59,803 bases of DNA from Ruminococcaceae bacterium UBA1375 (GTDB taxonomy: Bacteria > Bacillota > Clostridia > Oscillospirales > Ruminococcaceae): the NCBI GenBank assembly GCA_002305795.1, contig DBRF01000015.1:1-59803 (forward strand), in the 5' to 3' direction. Position numbers and translations under genes: made by a program. The notes under the pieces are model-generated. The model made no database searches and was not told the DNA's origin. It saw only the letters and a program-made list of their open reading frames with translations. Positions 23,069 to 30,362 of this stretch are shown here, in pieces (position 1 is the stretch's first letter; every line of letters starts with the position of its first letter).

Positions 23069-24583
23069 TCAAGACTGTTCCAGCCGGTCCACCTGATCCA
23101 AAAGCTGATTCCGCCGCTTTTCAAACAGCAGGCTTTCGTTGTATTGGTCAAACCGGACACAGCCAAACTGGGCGATAAACCAGCTGGAATAGTATCCTCC
23201 CGCCAACTGGGTGACGAACCACACCAGTTCCTGTCCCCGGCCGAAGGCGGCTTCCAAAAAGTCGAAGGCGAAATCCAGCTGGGCGGAGGTTTGCTCCACC
23301 TCCTGTTTCCGCCGCTCCACCAAGGCTTCCAAGCCCTGCTTGACGGTGTCGAACACACTTTGGGAGGTTGGCTCCGGCAGGGAAAGAAGCGCTTCCCCAT
23401 CCTTTTCCAACTCCCCGGTGAGAAGGGCTTGAATCTGTTTTTCCACTTTATCCACACTCTGAGTGCGCTGGGCTTTTTCCTTTTCCTGCTGGGATTTCAG
23501 CAGAGCGGAAAACTGCTCCATGGGATTGGCGCCGGGCAGAAACACCAGTTCCTTGAAGCGTTTCAGCAAAGCAAACAGCCGGTCCGCCGTTTGGTCCAGC
23601 CGGTAACAGTCTGCAAAGCGCTGGGTCAGCCGGTCCCCCAGCAGCCCCACCAGCGCCAGCTTTTCATCAAAGCCGGCGGCGGCGCAGCGGCGGACCGTGC
23701 TTTCCGAAAAGGTTCCTTCCAGAATGGCGGCCAGGTCCACGTCCCGGTTATACCGCCGCCAAAGAGCCAAAAAGGCGGCGAAGTCCTTAGCCACGGCAGG
23801 GTGCTGGAGGTACTGCTCCACCGTTGGCTGCTCGGCGGTGAGACCCAAGGCGTCGTAGCTGTAAAGCAGCTGGCTCAAATCTTCCCAGCCCCGAGGGGTG
23901 ACAAATTCCTTGCCGCCGGGAGTGGATTCCATCTTATAGAAATTCTGGGGCTTGCTGTCCAGATAAGCCAGGATAGCACCGTAAATGCCCCGGCGGGAGG
24001 CGTACTCCTTCCATACCCCCAAATCTTCCCGCACATCAATCCGCTTCACCCGGTCCAGAGTGACCACATCCAACTCCCGCACCGATTTATTGTATTCCGG
24101 GGGATTCCCCGCCGCCACAATGATCCAGCCTTGGGGAAGGGTGTGGGTGCCGAAGGTTTTGCACTGCAAAAATTGCAGCATGGTGGGGGCCAGAGTCTCG
24201 GAGACACAGTTGATCTCATCCAAAAACAGGATGCCGTGTTTCTTTCCGGTGCGCTCCATGGCCTGGTACACACTGCCGATGATTTCGCTCATGGTGTACT
24301 CGGTGGCGGAATACTCCGTCCCGCCGAAGTTCCGCTTCACAATCATGGGCAGGCCCACGGCGCTTTGCCGGGTATGGTGGGTGATGGTATAGCTCACCAG
24401 GGCCAGGTCGCACTCTGCTGCCAGCTGCTCCATCACCGCGGTCTTCCCGATACCGGGAGGTCCCATGAGCAGCACCGGCCGCTGTTTCACAAAGTCGATT
24501 CTGGGCAAGCCCTGTTCATCGGTGGAAAGATAGGCGCGGATGGTATTTTTCAGTTCCGTTTTCGCCTGTTTGATATTCATCAT
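23069..24583 (-). CDS. MoxR-type AAA+ ATPase
   Basis: 504 aa. MoxR ATPases use ATP to remodel partner complexes and work with VWA-domain proteins encoded beside them. Walker A GPPGIGKT (41-48), Walker B ILFLDEIN (118-125), sensor 1 IIVAAGNPPEYNKS and the RVKRIDV region are clear in residues 30-250. The C-terminal 200 residues are helical, rich in Gln/Glu and Leu, with possible coiled coil (QEKEKAQRTQSVDKVEKQI), and make this larger than typical 320-aa MoxR proteins. Start ATG overlaps the VWA gene stop by four bases (ATGA). Last gene of the prmA-LRR-VWA-MoxR operon. Confidence 0.93.
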   Translation of the reverse strand: MMNIKQAKTELKNTIRAYLSTDEQGLPRIDFVKQRPVLLMGPPGIGKTAVMEQLAAECDLALVSYTITHHTRQSAVGLPMIVKRNFGGTEYSATEYTMSEIIGSVYQAMERTGKKHGILFLDEINCVSETLAPTMLQFLQCKTFGTHTLPQGWIIVAAGNPPEYNKSVRELDVVTLDRVKRIDVREDLGVWKEYASRRGIYGAILAYLDSKPQNFYKMESTPGGKEFVTPRGWEDLSQLLYSYDALGLTAEQPTVEQYLQHPAVAKDFAAFLALWRRYNRDVDLAAILEGTFSESTVRRCAAAGFDEKLALVGLLGDRLTQRFADCYRLDQTADRLFALLKRFKELVFLPGANPMEQFSALLKSQQEKEKAQRTQSVDKVEKQIQALLTGELEKDGEALLSLPEPTSQSVFDTVKQGLEALVERRKQEVEQTSAQLDFAFDFLEAAFGRGQELVWFVTQLAGGYYSSWFIAQFGCVRFDQYNESLLFEKRRNQLLDQVDRLEQS

Positions 24584-25905
24584 GGAGCGGTTTCTCCCTT
24601 CTGCGAATCCAATAGCTGTTCCGGTTCAATCATCAATTTCATGGCCCAGGGTGGCACCTCCGGGTCCGGCTGTCCCGGCTGGCGCAAAAACACAAAAGCG
24701 GTTTCGTAATCGGTGGGGCGGGTTGGGAAGGTGCCTTGGCCGTCGGTGAAGTAGATCAGCCCTTTGAGCCGGGACAGTTCCCCCTGTCCCCTTAGCTGCT
24801 CCACATAGGAAAACACCGGCCGGAAATCGGTGCCGCCGCCCCCTTGGAGGGTGAAGTGGGCCATATATTCTTCCAGCTGGGCGGCGCTGTGGACCGCACG
24901 GTGCTGCCGGACGGCTTCGTCGCACTGGAGGATATGGATGTTCACCTGATGGAAGTAGCTGTCCTCCTCTTTGAGGATGGCGTAGGTCTGCTCCAAAAAA
25001 GCGTGGACCAGTTCCCCGGAACAGGACAAGGAAGTGTCAATGGCGATGACCAGATCGTGAACCCGCTTCACCTCTTTGGTTTCCGGCGGCTCAATCAAAG
25101 GCACATTGCCGTACAGTTGCAGCCCCAGAGTGTAGTAACCGTAATCAAAGCCGTCGGGGTCCAGCTGCATCTGTTCCTGAAAGACACAGAACCGCTTCAA
25201 AAAAGCCCGGTAGTCGTACCGCCGCCGGTGGGCCACCGAAAGCTGCTCCAACAGATCCCCGGACTGGTCTTTGGCCTGTTCCTGCAGCTGCTCCATCTGG
25301 CTCTGGGTCTGCTGACTGATCTGCTGCCACTGCTGGCGGAGCTGTTCCATGGCGGGAAGATTCTGGTTTGGGTCCGGCCAATAACAGTGGTCGTCCACGA
25401 AAAACTCCTGCACCAGCTGCCGGTACCGCTTTTCCTCCAGCCCCAACCCCGCAAACAGCCGGTAAATGCCTTGGGGGGTGAGCACCGGCAGCTTTTGGTG
25501 GAAAAACTGATAGGTCTCCTGCCGCAGCCAACTTTGAGGGCGGCGCAGGCAGGCCAAGTTGATGGAATCAATCATGCTTTCCACCGTGATGTCGCAGGCC
25601 AGGTTCCAATAGCTTTCCTCCCGGTCCCGGCGGGAAAAAAGGTGGTCAAAGAGGCAGTGGAGCAGCAGGTGGACGTAGCCCCGCTGCAAAGGGATGGGGG
25701 TGGCCCGGTACTGTTTTAAAAGGTACTCCGGATTGTAAAAGAGGGTTTTCCCATCGGTGGCCAAGGTGGGGACGGCTTCGTTTTCCCGGTAGGAAAACCG
25801 GCTCATCCCCAAATCAAACTGCCGCAGATGCAGACAGACCTGACTGCGGCAGGAAAGCAAGATTTCTTCACAGACCTGCTCCTGAGAAAGAGGGGCTTGA
25901 TTCAT
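24580..25905 (-). CDS. VWA-like protein with DUF2201-type N-terminal metallopeptidase-like domain
   Basis: 441 aa. N-terminal region (about 15-140) matches the layout of DUF2201 putative metallopeptidases, but the helix that should carry HExxH reads YVHLLLHCLFDH (His79, His83, His88): both His remain and the catalytic Glu is Leu, so peptidase activity is unlikely. The C-terminal VWA domain (about 285-430) has the metal-ion site DxSxS as IAIDTSLSCSG, then GGGGTDFRPVF carrying the conserved Thr, and YFTDGQGTFP. VWA proteins hold substrates or effectors for MoxR ATPases. Overlaps both neighbours by four bases, so the three proteins should be made in step. Confidence 0.88.
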   Translation of the reverse strand: MNQAPLSQEQVCEEILLSCRSQVCLHLRQFDLGMSRFSYRENEAVPTLATDGKTLFYNPEYLLKQYRATPIPLQRGYVHLLLHCLFDHLFSRRDREESYWNLACDITVESMIDSINLACLRRPQSWLRQETYQFFHQKLPVLTPQGIYRLFAGLGLEEKRYRQLVQEFFVDDHCYWPDPNQNLPAMEQLRQQWQQISQQTQSQMEQLQEQAKDQSGDLLEQLSVAHRRRYDYRAFLKRFCVFQEQMQLDPDGFDYGYYTLGLQLYGNVPLIEPPETKEVKRVHDLVIAIDTSLSCSGELVHAFLEQTYAILKEEDSYFHQVNIHILQCDEAVRQHRAVHSAAQLEEYMAHFTLQGGGGTDFRPVFSYVEQLRGQGELSRLKGLIYFTDGQGTFPTRPTDYETAFVFLRQPGQPDPEVPPWAMKLMIEPEQLLDSQKGETAP

Positions 25906-26855
25906 AGGTCATACTCCTTTGTCCATCCCGGACGGCGCTGTTTCTGCCAATCCAACAGGGCGCTGACCGTTTCGGTATCCCCCTGCTTGGCGGCCAGGCT
26001 GCGGAGCAGTTCCACCGTCTCCGGCGTAACCAATCCCCACTGAAGATATGGCTGGAAAAAGGGCTGTTTTTTCTCCAGCAGCCACCGGGTCATGGCTTCC
26101 AGATGATGTTGAGTCCAGTCCAGGTACCGGGCCTTCGCCTTTTCCTGCAAGGCGTAGGGGACCTTCAGCCGCCGCCACACCAGAGGCAGAAGCACATCCA
26201 AGGCTTCATTGTTGGCGGCAGTGGGAAACAGGCTGTCGTACCGCTCCCAATCCAGCCCCCGGAAGGAAAGGCACTGGCGGTACTGATAGCCGGTGCCGTT
26301 AAAGTCTAGGGAAAAAATCCGGGCGGGGCAGTTTTCCTCCCACTCCTCGCTGTAACCGGGGAAGATAAGCGGGACGGTCTGCTGGGGAAAACGGATTTCC
26401 ACTTCACAGAAGCCGCTGATTTGGCTGAGCACCCCCTCCAAGGCGGCGGTGCTGCCCTTGGGTGCGTACAAGGTGATGCGGGACAGACTCCGGCAGTTTT
26501 TGAAGGCTCCGTCGCTGACATACTCCAGGCCTTCGTAAAAGGAAAGTTCTTCTAAATGAGTGCAGCCGTAGCAGCAATGGCTGCCCAACTCCTGCACCGT
26601 TTGGGGCAGAGAAAGAGCAATCAAGGCTCCGCCGTACACCGGCTGGTCTGCCCGGCCGAAAGGGTCCGGCTCCCCTACCGTAGTTTCAAACACCGGCTGG
26701 GACGGCTCCACCCGCCGGGCGGAGAGACAATAGGCCCCCAGATGGGTCAGGGAGTAGCCGTCCAGTTCTTCCGGCGGAGCAATCCGGCCGGAGGAGGCAG
26801 AAACCCCGGCGAGGGTGGCTTCCCCGGAGGAGAGGGTGTATTCCAAAACCGCCAC
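25902..26855 (-). CDS. BspA-type leucine-rich repeat protein with unknown C-terminal domain
   Basis: 317 aa, no signal peptide, so cytoplasmic. Residues about 76-140 hold two to three BspA/LRR_5 type repeats (LSLPQTVQELGSHCCYGCTH, LEELSFYEGLEYVSDGAF, NCRSLSRITLY), usually a protein-binding scaffold. Residues 165-317 have an aromatic domain (FSLDFNGTGYQYRQCLSFRG) and a helical tail of ankyrin-like look (EKKQPFFQPYLQWGLVTPE, VELLRSLAAKQGDTETVSAL). It overlaps the VWA gene by four bases and starts three bases after prmA. Position suggests it is the adaptor or target-recognition part of the MoxR-VWA machine. I know of no described function. Confidence 0.8.
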   Translation of the reverse strand: MAVLEYTLSSGEATLAGVSASSGRIAPPEELDGYSLTHLGAYCLSARRVEPSQPVFETTVGEPDPFGRADQPVYGGALIALSLPQTVQELGSHCCYGCTHLEELSFYEGLEYVSDGAFKNCRSLSRITLYAPKGSTAALEGVLSQISGFCEVEIRFPQQTVPLIFPGYSEEWEENCPARIFSLDFNGTGYQYRQCLSFRGLDWERYDSLFPTAANNEALDVLLPLVWRRLKVPYALQEKAKARYLDWTQHHLEAMTRWLLEKKQPFFQPYLQWGLVTPETVELLRSLAAKQGDTETVSALLDWQKQRRPGWTKEYDL

Positions 26856-26858
26856 AGC

Positions 26859-27812
26859 TTACCCTTCTTTCAACTTACAGGCCATGGCGCACCAGTCATT
26901 TTCCTGGCGCTCCTCCATGATTTCCAGTCCGGCATCCTGCAAGCCCTGAACTACCTGAGCTTTCCGGTCTTCAATGATGCCGCTGACCAGCAGCACCGTG
27001 TCGGGTTTCATAAACTGGGTGACGCTGCCGCAGAGCCGCAGAATCACATCCGCCACAATGTTGGCGCAGATAAGGTCAAACTTGCCCTCCACCTTTTGGG
27101 TCAGATCCCCGGCAATCAGGGTGAGGTTGTCTTCCACTCCGTTGAGGGCGGCGTTTTCCCCGGCAATCTTCACCGAAAGCTGGTCGATGTCCACCCCGGT
27201 GGCGGACTTAGCTCCCAGCAGCAGGGCGGTAATGGCCAAGATGCCGCTGCCGGTGCCTACGTCCAGCACGGTTTGGCCGAGTTTTAAATAGTCCTCCAAC
27301 AGCTGCATGCACAGCCGAGTGGTTTCGTGGGTGCCGGTGCCGAAGGCCATGCCGGGGTCCAAAGTCACCTGCACATCCCCGGGGTTCAGCTGGGCGGTCT
27401 CCCAGCAGGGGCAGATTACCAGCCGCTTGCCCACCCGCACCGGGTGGTAATACTTTTTCCAGGCGGTGGACCAGTCCTCTTCCCGGACGGTATCCATCTT
27501 CAGTTCCAGGCTGCCCAGATCCAAGGTTGGGTTTTCCCCCGGCAGACGGGTCAGCCCCGCCCGGATGGCGCCCAGCATTTCGGCACCCTGGAGGTTTTCC
27601 GGCAGGTAGAAGGTGACGGTGGTTTCCCCTTCCTTTAAGGAAAGGAGGTCCTCTTCAATATAATCCCAGTGGACGGTGGTGTCCTCCAAAAACTCCTGAA
27701 AGTCTTCCGGGTCCTGAGTCACAAAGCCCCGGACCCCGTGGCTGACCAAAAGGCCGCCCACGATTTCTTTGCCTTGATGGGTGGTGGTAATAGTAATCTG
27801 CTGCCATTCCAT
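26859..27812 (-). CDS. prmA: ribosomal protein L11 methyltransferase
   Basis: 317 aa, usual length. Trimethylates ribosomal protein L11 with S-adenosylmethionine. Motif I VLDVGTGSGILAITALLLGA, GVDIDQ, and DLICANIVADVI (the N-x-x catalytic loop of PrmA) are present, and the N-terminal substrate domain has WQQITITTTHQGKEIVGGLL. ATG at 27812 with AAGGGGG upstream is preferred over a frame extension to 27980. First gene of the operon with the LRR, VWA and MoxR genes; in many Firmicutes prmA instead sits by dnaJ or rsmE, so this linkage is notable. Confidence 0.93.
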   Translation of the reverse strand: MEWQQITITTTHQGKEIVGGLLVSHGVRGFVTQDPEDFQEFLEDTTVHWDYIEEDLLSLKEGETTVTFYLPENLQGAEMLGAIRAGLTRLPGENPTLDLGSLELKMDTVREEDWSTAWKKYYHPVRVGKRLVICPCWETAQLNPGDVQVTLDPGMAFGTGTHETTRLCMQLLEDYLKLGQTVLDVGTGSGILAITALLLGAKSATGVDIDQLSVKIAGENAALNGVEDNLTLIAGDLTQKVEGKFDLICANIVADVILRLCGSVTQFMKPDTVLLVSGIIEDRKAQVVQGLQDAGLEIMEERQENDWCAMACKLKEG

Positions 27813-27845
27813 TTGCGATTCCCCCTTGCTGTGTCGTTTGGTTCG

Positions 27846-27854
27846 ATTATAGCA
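27846..27854 (-). promoter_or_regulatory. extended -10 promoter of the prmA operon
   Basis: Minus-strand TGCTATAAT (27846-27854); no good -35 box. Gives a leader of about 27 bases to the prmA ATG at 27812. Confidence 0.6.
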
Positions 27855-27924
27855 GAGATGTAAGAAAAAATCCACCGCATCCTTGCTTCGGTAAAAGCAT
27901 GGTGTTACATAAATTCTTCGAAAC

Positions 27925-28494
27925 TCAATGAGAAGGAAGATCCTGTTCTTTCTTTTTTCCGCGAGAAAAAAGTGTAACATTTCTTATCCGAAGAACACAG
28001 TACAGAGAAGCAAGAAAAAACACAGCGGCAGCTACCAAACAAGCGATTTTGCCTTGCCCCAATATCTCCCGAACATATTGATTATAATCATCCAAAGAAA
28101 AGAACTCTTGATCTTCCGTGCGCAGCGCAACGATATTTGCCATACCTGCTTCTTCAAATGTCTGCTGGAATGTTTTTCCTATTCGATAAAAGATTTGTTC
28201 GCCTGGCTGCAGAGCTTGGATTTCACTTCGATCTAACTGGTTTGCTACGCTGGTTTGGACGATAAGCCTCCGATTGCTTTCCGTTACAATCTCCAAATGA
28301 ACATCGTTTTCGGTTTGGGTCACATCCACTGCTGCAACTGTATCGGTGTATTCCACCGTATTGGCTTCACTTTGTTGGTCCTCAGCACTGATTATGATAT
28401 AAAGACCGATCATGCCAAAAAACAACAGTAGAAAAAGAGCTAATAGATATGGGGATAATGGATATGGGGTTAATTTTCGTTTCTTTTTTCTCAT
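27925..28494 (-). CDS. small two-pass membrane protein of unknown function
   Basis: 189 aa, not recognised. Very basic start (MRKKKRKLTPYPLSPYL), membrane segment at about 17-37, an outer or inner soluble domain of about 100 residues (40-140), a second membrane segment at about 148-168 and a basic tail (FSRGKKKEQDLPSH). No cysteines in the middle domain except none that pair. AAAGGAG precedes the ATG at 28494; promoter at 28525-28553. The gap to prmA is 112 bases with its own promoter, so it is probably monocistronic. Confidence 0.75.
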   Translation of the reverse strand: MRKKKRKLTPYPLSPYLLALFLLLFFGMIGLYIIISAEDQQSEANTVEYTDTVAAVDVTQTENDVHLEIVTESNRRLIVQTSVANQLDRSEIQALQPGEQIFYRIGKTFQQTFEEAGMANIVALRTEDQEFFSLDDYNQYVREILGQGKIACLVAAAVFFLASLYCVLRIRNVTLFSRGKKKEQDLPSH

Positions 28495-28524
28495 TTTTCT
28501 TTCTCCTTTTTCCAAATTAAGTAT

Positions 28525-28553
28525 AGTATAAAAAATCCATTTCATAAATGCAA
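28525..28553 (-). promoter_or_regulatory. promoter of the two-pass membrane protein gene
   Basis: Minus-strand TTGCAT (28548-28553), 17-bp spacer, TATACT (28525-28530). Confidence 0.65.
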
Positions 28554-28653
28554 CTGATTTTGCAAAATAAAATCAGAAGTGAAAGGAAAACCCTGTGTTT
28601 TTTCAAATTGTAGCTTTGCAGCACAGGAAATGCACAAATTCCACCATCTTTTC

Positions 28654-28682
28654 TTGACGAGGGGAAGAAGATGGGGTACAAT
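28654..28682 (+). promoter_or_regulatory. promoter of glyQS
   Basis: TTGACG (28654-28659), 17-bp spacer, TACAAT (28677-28682). Only about 70 bases separate the start point from the ATG, too short for a T-box leader. Confidence 0.8.
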
Positions 28683-28759
28683 ACCAATATCCGTATGGAA
28701 AATCCGGCACAGAACGCCAAAGCGGTGCAGCCGGCATCGCTGGAAAGGGAGTACTGTCA

Positions 28760-30148
28760 ATGAAAAACACCGAAAAGACCATGGAAATGATCGTCAATCT
28801 CTGCAAGAACCGGGGCTTTGTCTATCCCGGCAGCGAGATCTACGGCGGTTTGGCCAACACCTGGGACTACGGCCCGCTGGGTGTGGAATTCAAAAACAAC
28901 GTGAAAAAAGCCTGGTGGCAGAAATTTGTCCAGGAGTCCCGGCACAATGTGGGCCTGGACGCCGCTTTGCTGATGAACCCCCAGGTTTGGGTGGCTTCCG
29001 GCCATGTGGGAGGTTTCTCCGACCCGCTGATCGACTGCAAAGAGTGCAAGACCCGCCACCGGGCCGACCAGCTCATTGAAGAACAGACCGGGGAAAATCC
29101 CGCCGGCTGGAGCAACCAGCAGATGATGGACTACATCCGGGACCACGAAATCAAGTGCCCCAACTGCGGCAAGAGCAACTTCACCGACATCCGGCAGTTC
29201 AACCTGATGTTCAAAACCTTCCAGGGTGTCACCGAGGACGCCAAGAGCGAAATCTACCTTCGTCCCGAAACTGCCCAAGGTATCTTCGTCAACTTCGCCA
29301 ACATTCAGCGCACCACCCGGAAGAAGCTGCCCTTCGGCGTCTGCCAGATCGGCAAGTCCTTCCGCAACGAAATCACCCCCGGCAACTTCACCTTCCGCAC
29401 CCGGGAATTTGAGCAGATGGAGATGGAATTCTTCTGCAAACCCGGCACCGATCTGGAATGGTTCGCCTACTGGAAGGAACACTGCCACAACTTCCTGCTG
29501 AGCCTTGGTATGAAGGACGAAAACCTGAAGCTGCGGGACCACGACCCGGAAGAGCTGAGTCACTACTCCAACGCCACCACCGACATCGAGTACCTCTTCC
29601 CCTTCGGCTGGGGCGAGCTGTGGGGCATCGCCGACCGCACCGACTTCGACTTGACCCAGCACATCAACCACTCCGGCAAAGATTTGCAGTACTTTGACCC
29701 GGAAACCAACACCCGCTACACCCCCTACGTCATTGAGCCTTCCCTGGGCGCCGACCGGGTGGCTCTGGCCTTCCTCTGCGAAGCCTACGACGAAGAAACC
29801 CTCACCGACGAAAAGGGCAAGCAGGACACCCGTGTGGTGCTGCGGCTCCACCCTGCCCTGGCCCCCTTCAAGGCGGCGGTGCTGCCCCTGTCCAAAAAGC
29901 TGGGAGAAAAGGCCCTGGAAGTGTACGACCTGCTGAGCAAGAAGTTCCGGGTGGACTACGACGAAACCGGCTCCATCGGCAAGCGTTACCGCCGGGAGGA
30001 CGAAATCGGCACCCCCTACTGCATCACCTACGACTTTGACAGTGAGCAGGACGGCTGCGTCACCATCCGGGACCGGGACACCATGGAACAGGTTCGGCTG
30101 CCCATTGATCAGGTGGCGGCATTCTTGGAAGAGAAGATGGCGTTTTAA
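28760..30148 (+). CDS. glyQS: glycyl-tRNA synthetase, homodimeric class II type
   Basis: 462 aa, typical of the single-chain bacterial/archaeal-type enzyme rather than the alpha2-beta2 GlyQ/GlyS pair. Charges tRNA-Gly. Motif 1 region LGVEFKNNVKKAWW, motif 2 region RPETAQGIFVNFANIQRTTR with RNEITPGNFTFRTREFEQME, motif 3 EPSLGADRVALAFL; cysteine pairs CKEC and CPNCGK may bind zinc. The C-terminal anticodon domain starts at about 355 (LHPALAPFKAAVLPL). GGAAAGGGAG precedes the ATG. No T-box controls it here. Confidence 0.96.
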   Translation: MKNTEKTMEMIVNLCKNRGFVYPGSEIYGGLANTWDYGPLGVEFKNNVKKAWWQKFVQESRHNVGLDAALLMNPQVWVASGHVGGFSDPLIDCKECKTRHRADQLIEEQTGENPAGWSNQQMMDYIRDHEIKCPNCGKSNFTDIRQFNLMFKTFQGVTEDAKSEIYLRPETAQGIFVNFANIQRTTRKKLPFGVCQIGKSFRNEITPGNFTFRTREFEQMEMEFFCKPGTDLEWFAYWKEHCHNFLLSLGMKDENLKLRDHDPEELSHYSNATTDIEYLFPFGWGELWGIADRTDFDLTQHINHSGKDLQYFDPETNTRYTPYVIEPSLGADRVALAFLCEAYDEETLTDEKGKQDTRVVLRLHPALAPFKAAVLPLSKKLGEKALEVYDLLSKKFRVDYDETGSIGKRYRREDEIGTPYCITYDFDSEQDGCVTIRDRDTMEQVRLPIDQVAAFLEEKMAF

Positions 30149-30171
30149 GGTTCCTGAAATGAAAGAGGACG

Positions 30172-30196
30172 GCTCTCCGGTCTTTGACCGGAGGGC
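30172..30196 (+). terminator. terminator of glyQS
   Basis: GCTCTCCGGTC and GACCGGAGGGC pair over 11 bp with one G.T, followed by TTTTCTTTTG. Confidence 0.88.
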
Positions 30197-30241
30197 TTTT
30201 CTTTTGTCTTTTTTGATTCTTTGTGGCAGCGGCTCTTTTCT

Positions 30242-30349
30242 AAAGTTCAATTTATATTCTCTTTGAAATTGAACTTTTTCGCATTTTGAAAATCAGGGGT
30301 TGAATTTTTTAAAAAGTCTGGTATAATTGGCTTTGTAAAATTGAACTTT
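30242..30349 (+). promoter_or_regulatory. promoter and three-copy 12-bp operator of the HTH-aminotransferase gene
   Basis: A 12-mer occurs three times: AAAGTTCAATTT at 30242-30253 (inverted), AAATTGAACTTT at 30266-30277, and AAATTGAACTTT at 30338-30349. The promoter lies between copies two and three: TTGAAT (30300-30305), 16-bp spacer, TATAAT (30322-30327). The first two copies form an inverted pair centred near 30260; the third overlaps the predicted transcript start region and abuts the AGGAGG ribosome site. This is a classical repressor layout, most simply for autoregulation by the encoded HTH domain. Confidence 0.75.
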
Positions 30350-30362
30350 AGGAGGGAGCGCC

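Noticed and set aside
23060..24709. 549-residue frame antisense to the MoxR gene
   Set aside because: No ribosome site or recognisable domain; opposite strand of a clear AAA+ gene.
28683..28759. T-box leader for glyQS
   Set aside because: Only about 70 bases lie between the promoter and the ATG, with no GGTGG core and no terminator.
28757..30250. 497-residue open frame antisense to glyQS
   Set aside because: It exactly mirrors the conserved glyQS gene; its residues are biased (Val, Gly, Phe runs) and it has no ribosome binding site. It is a shadow of GC-biased codon use.
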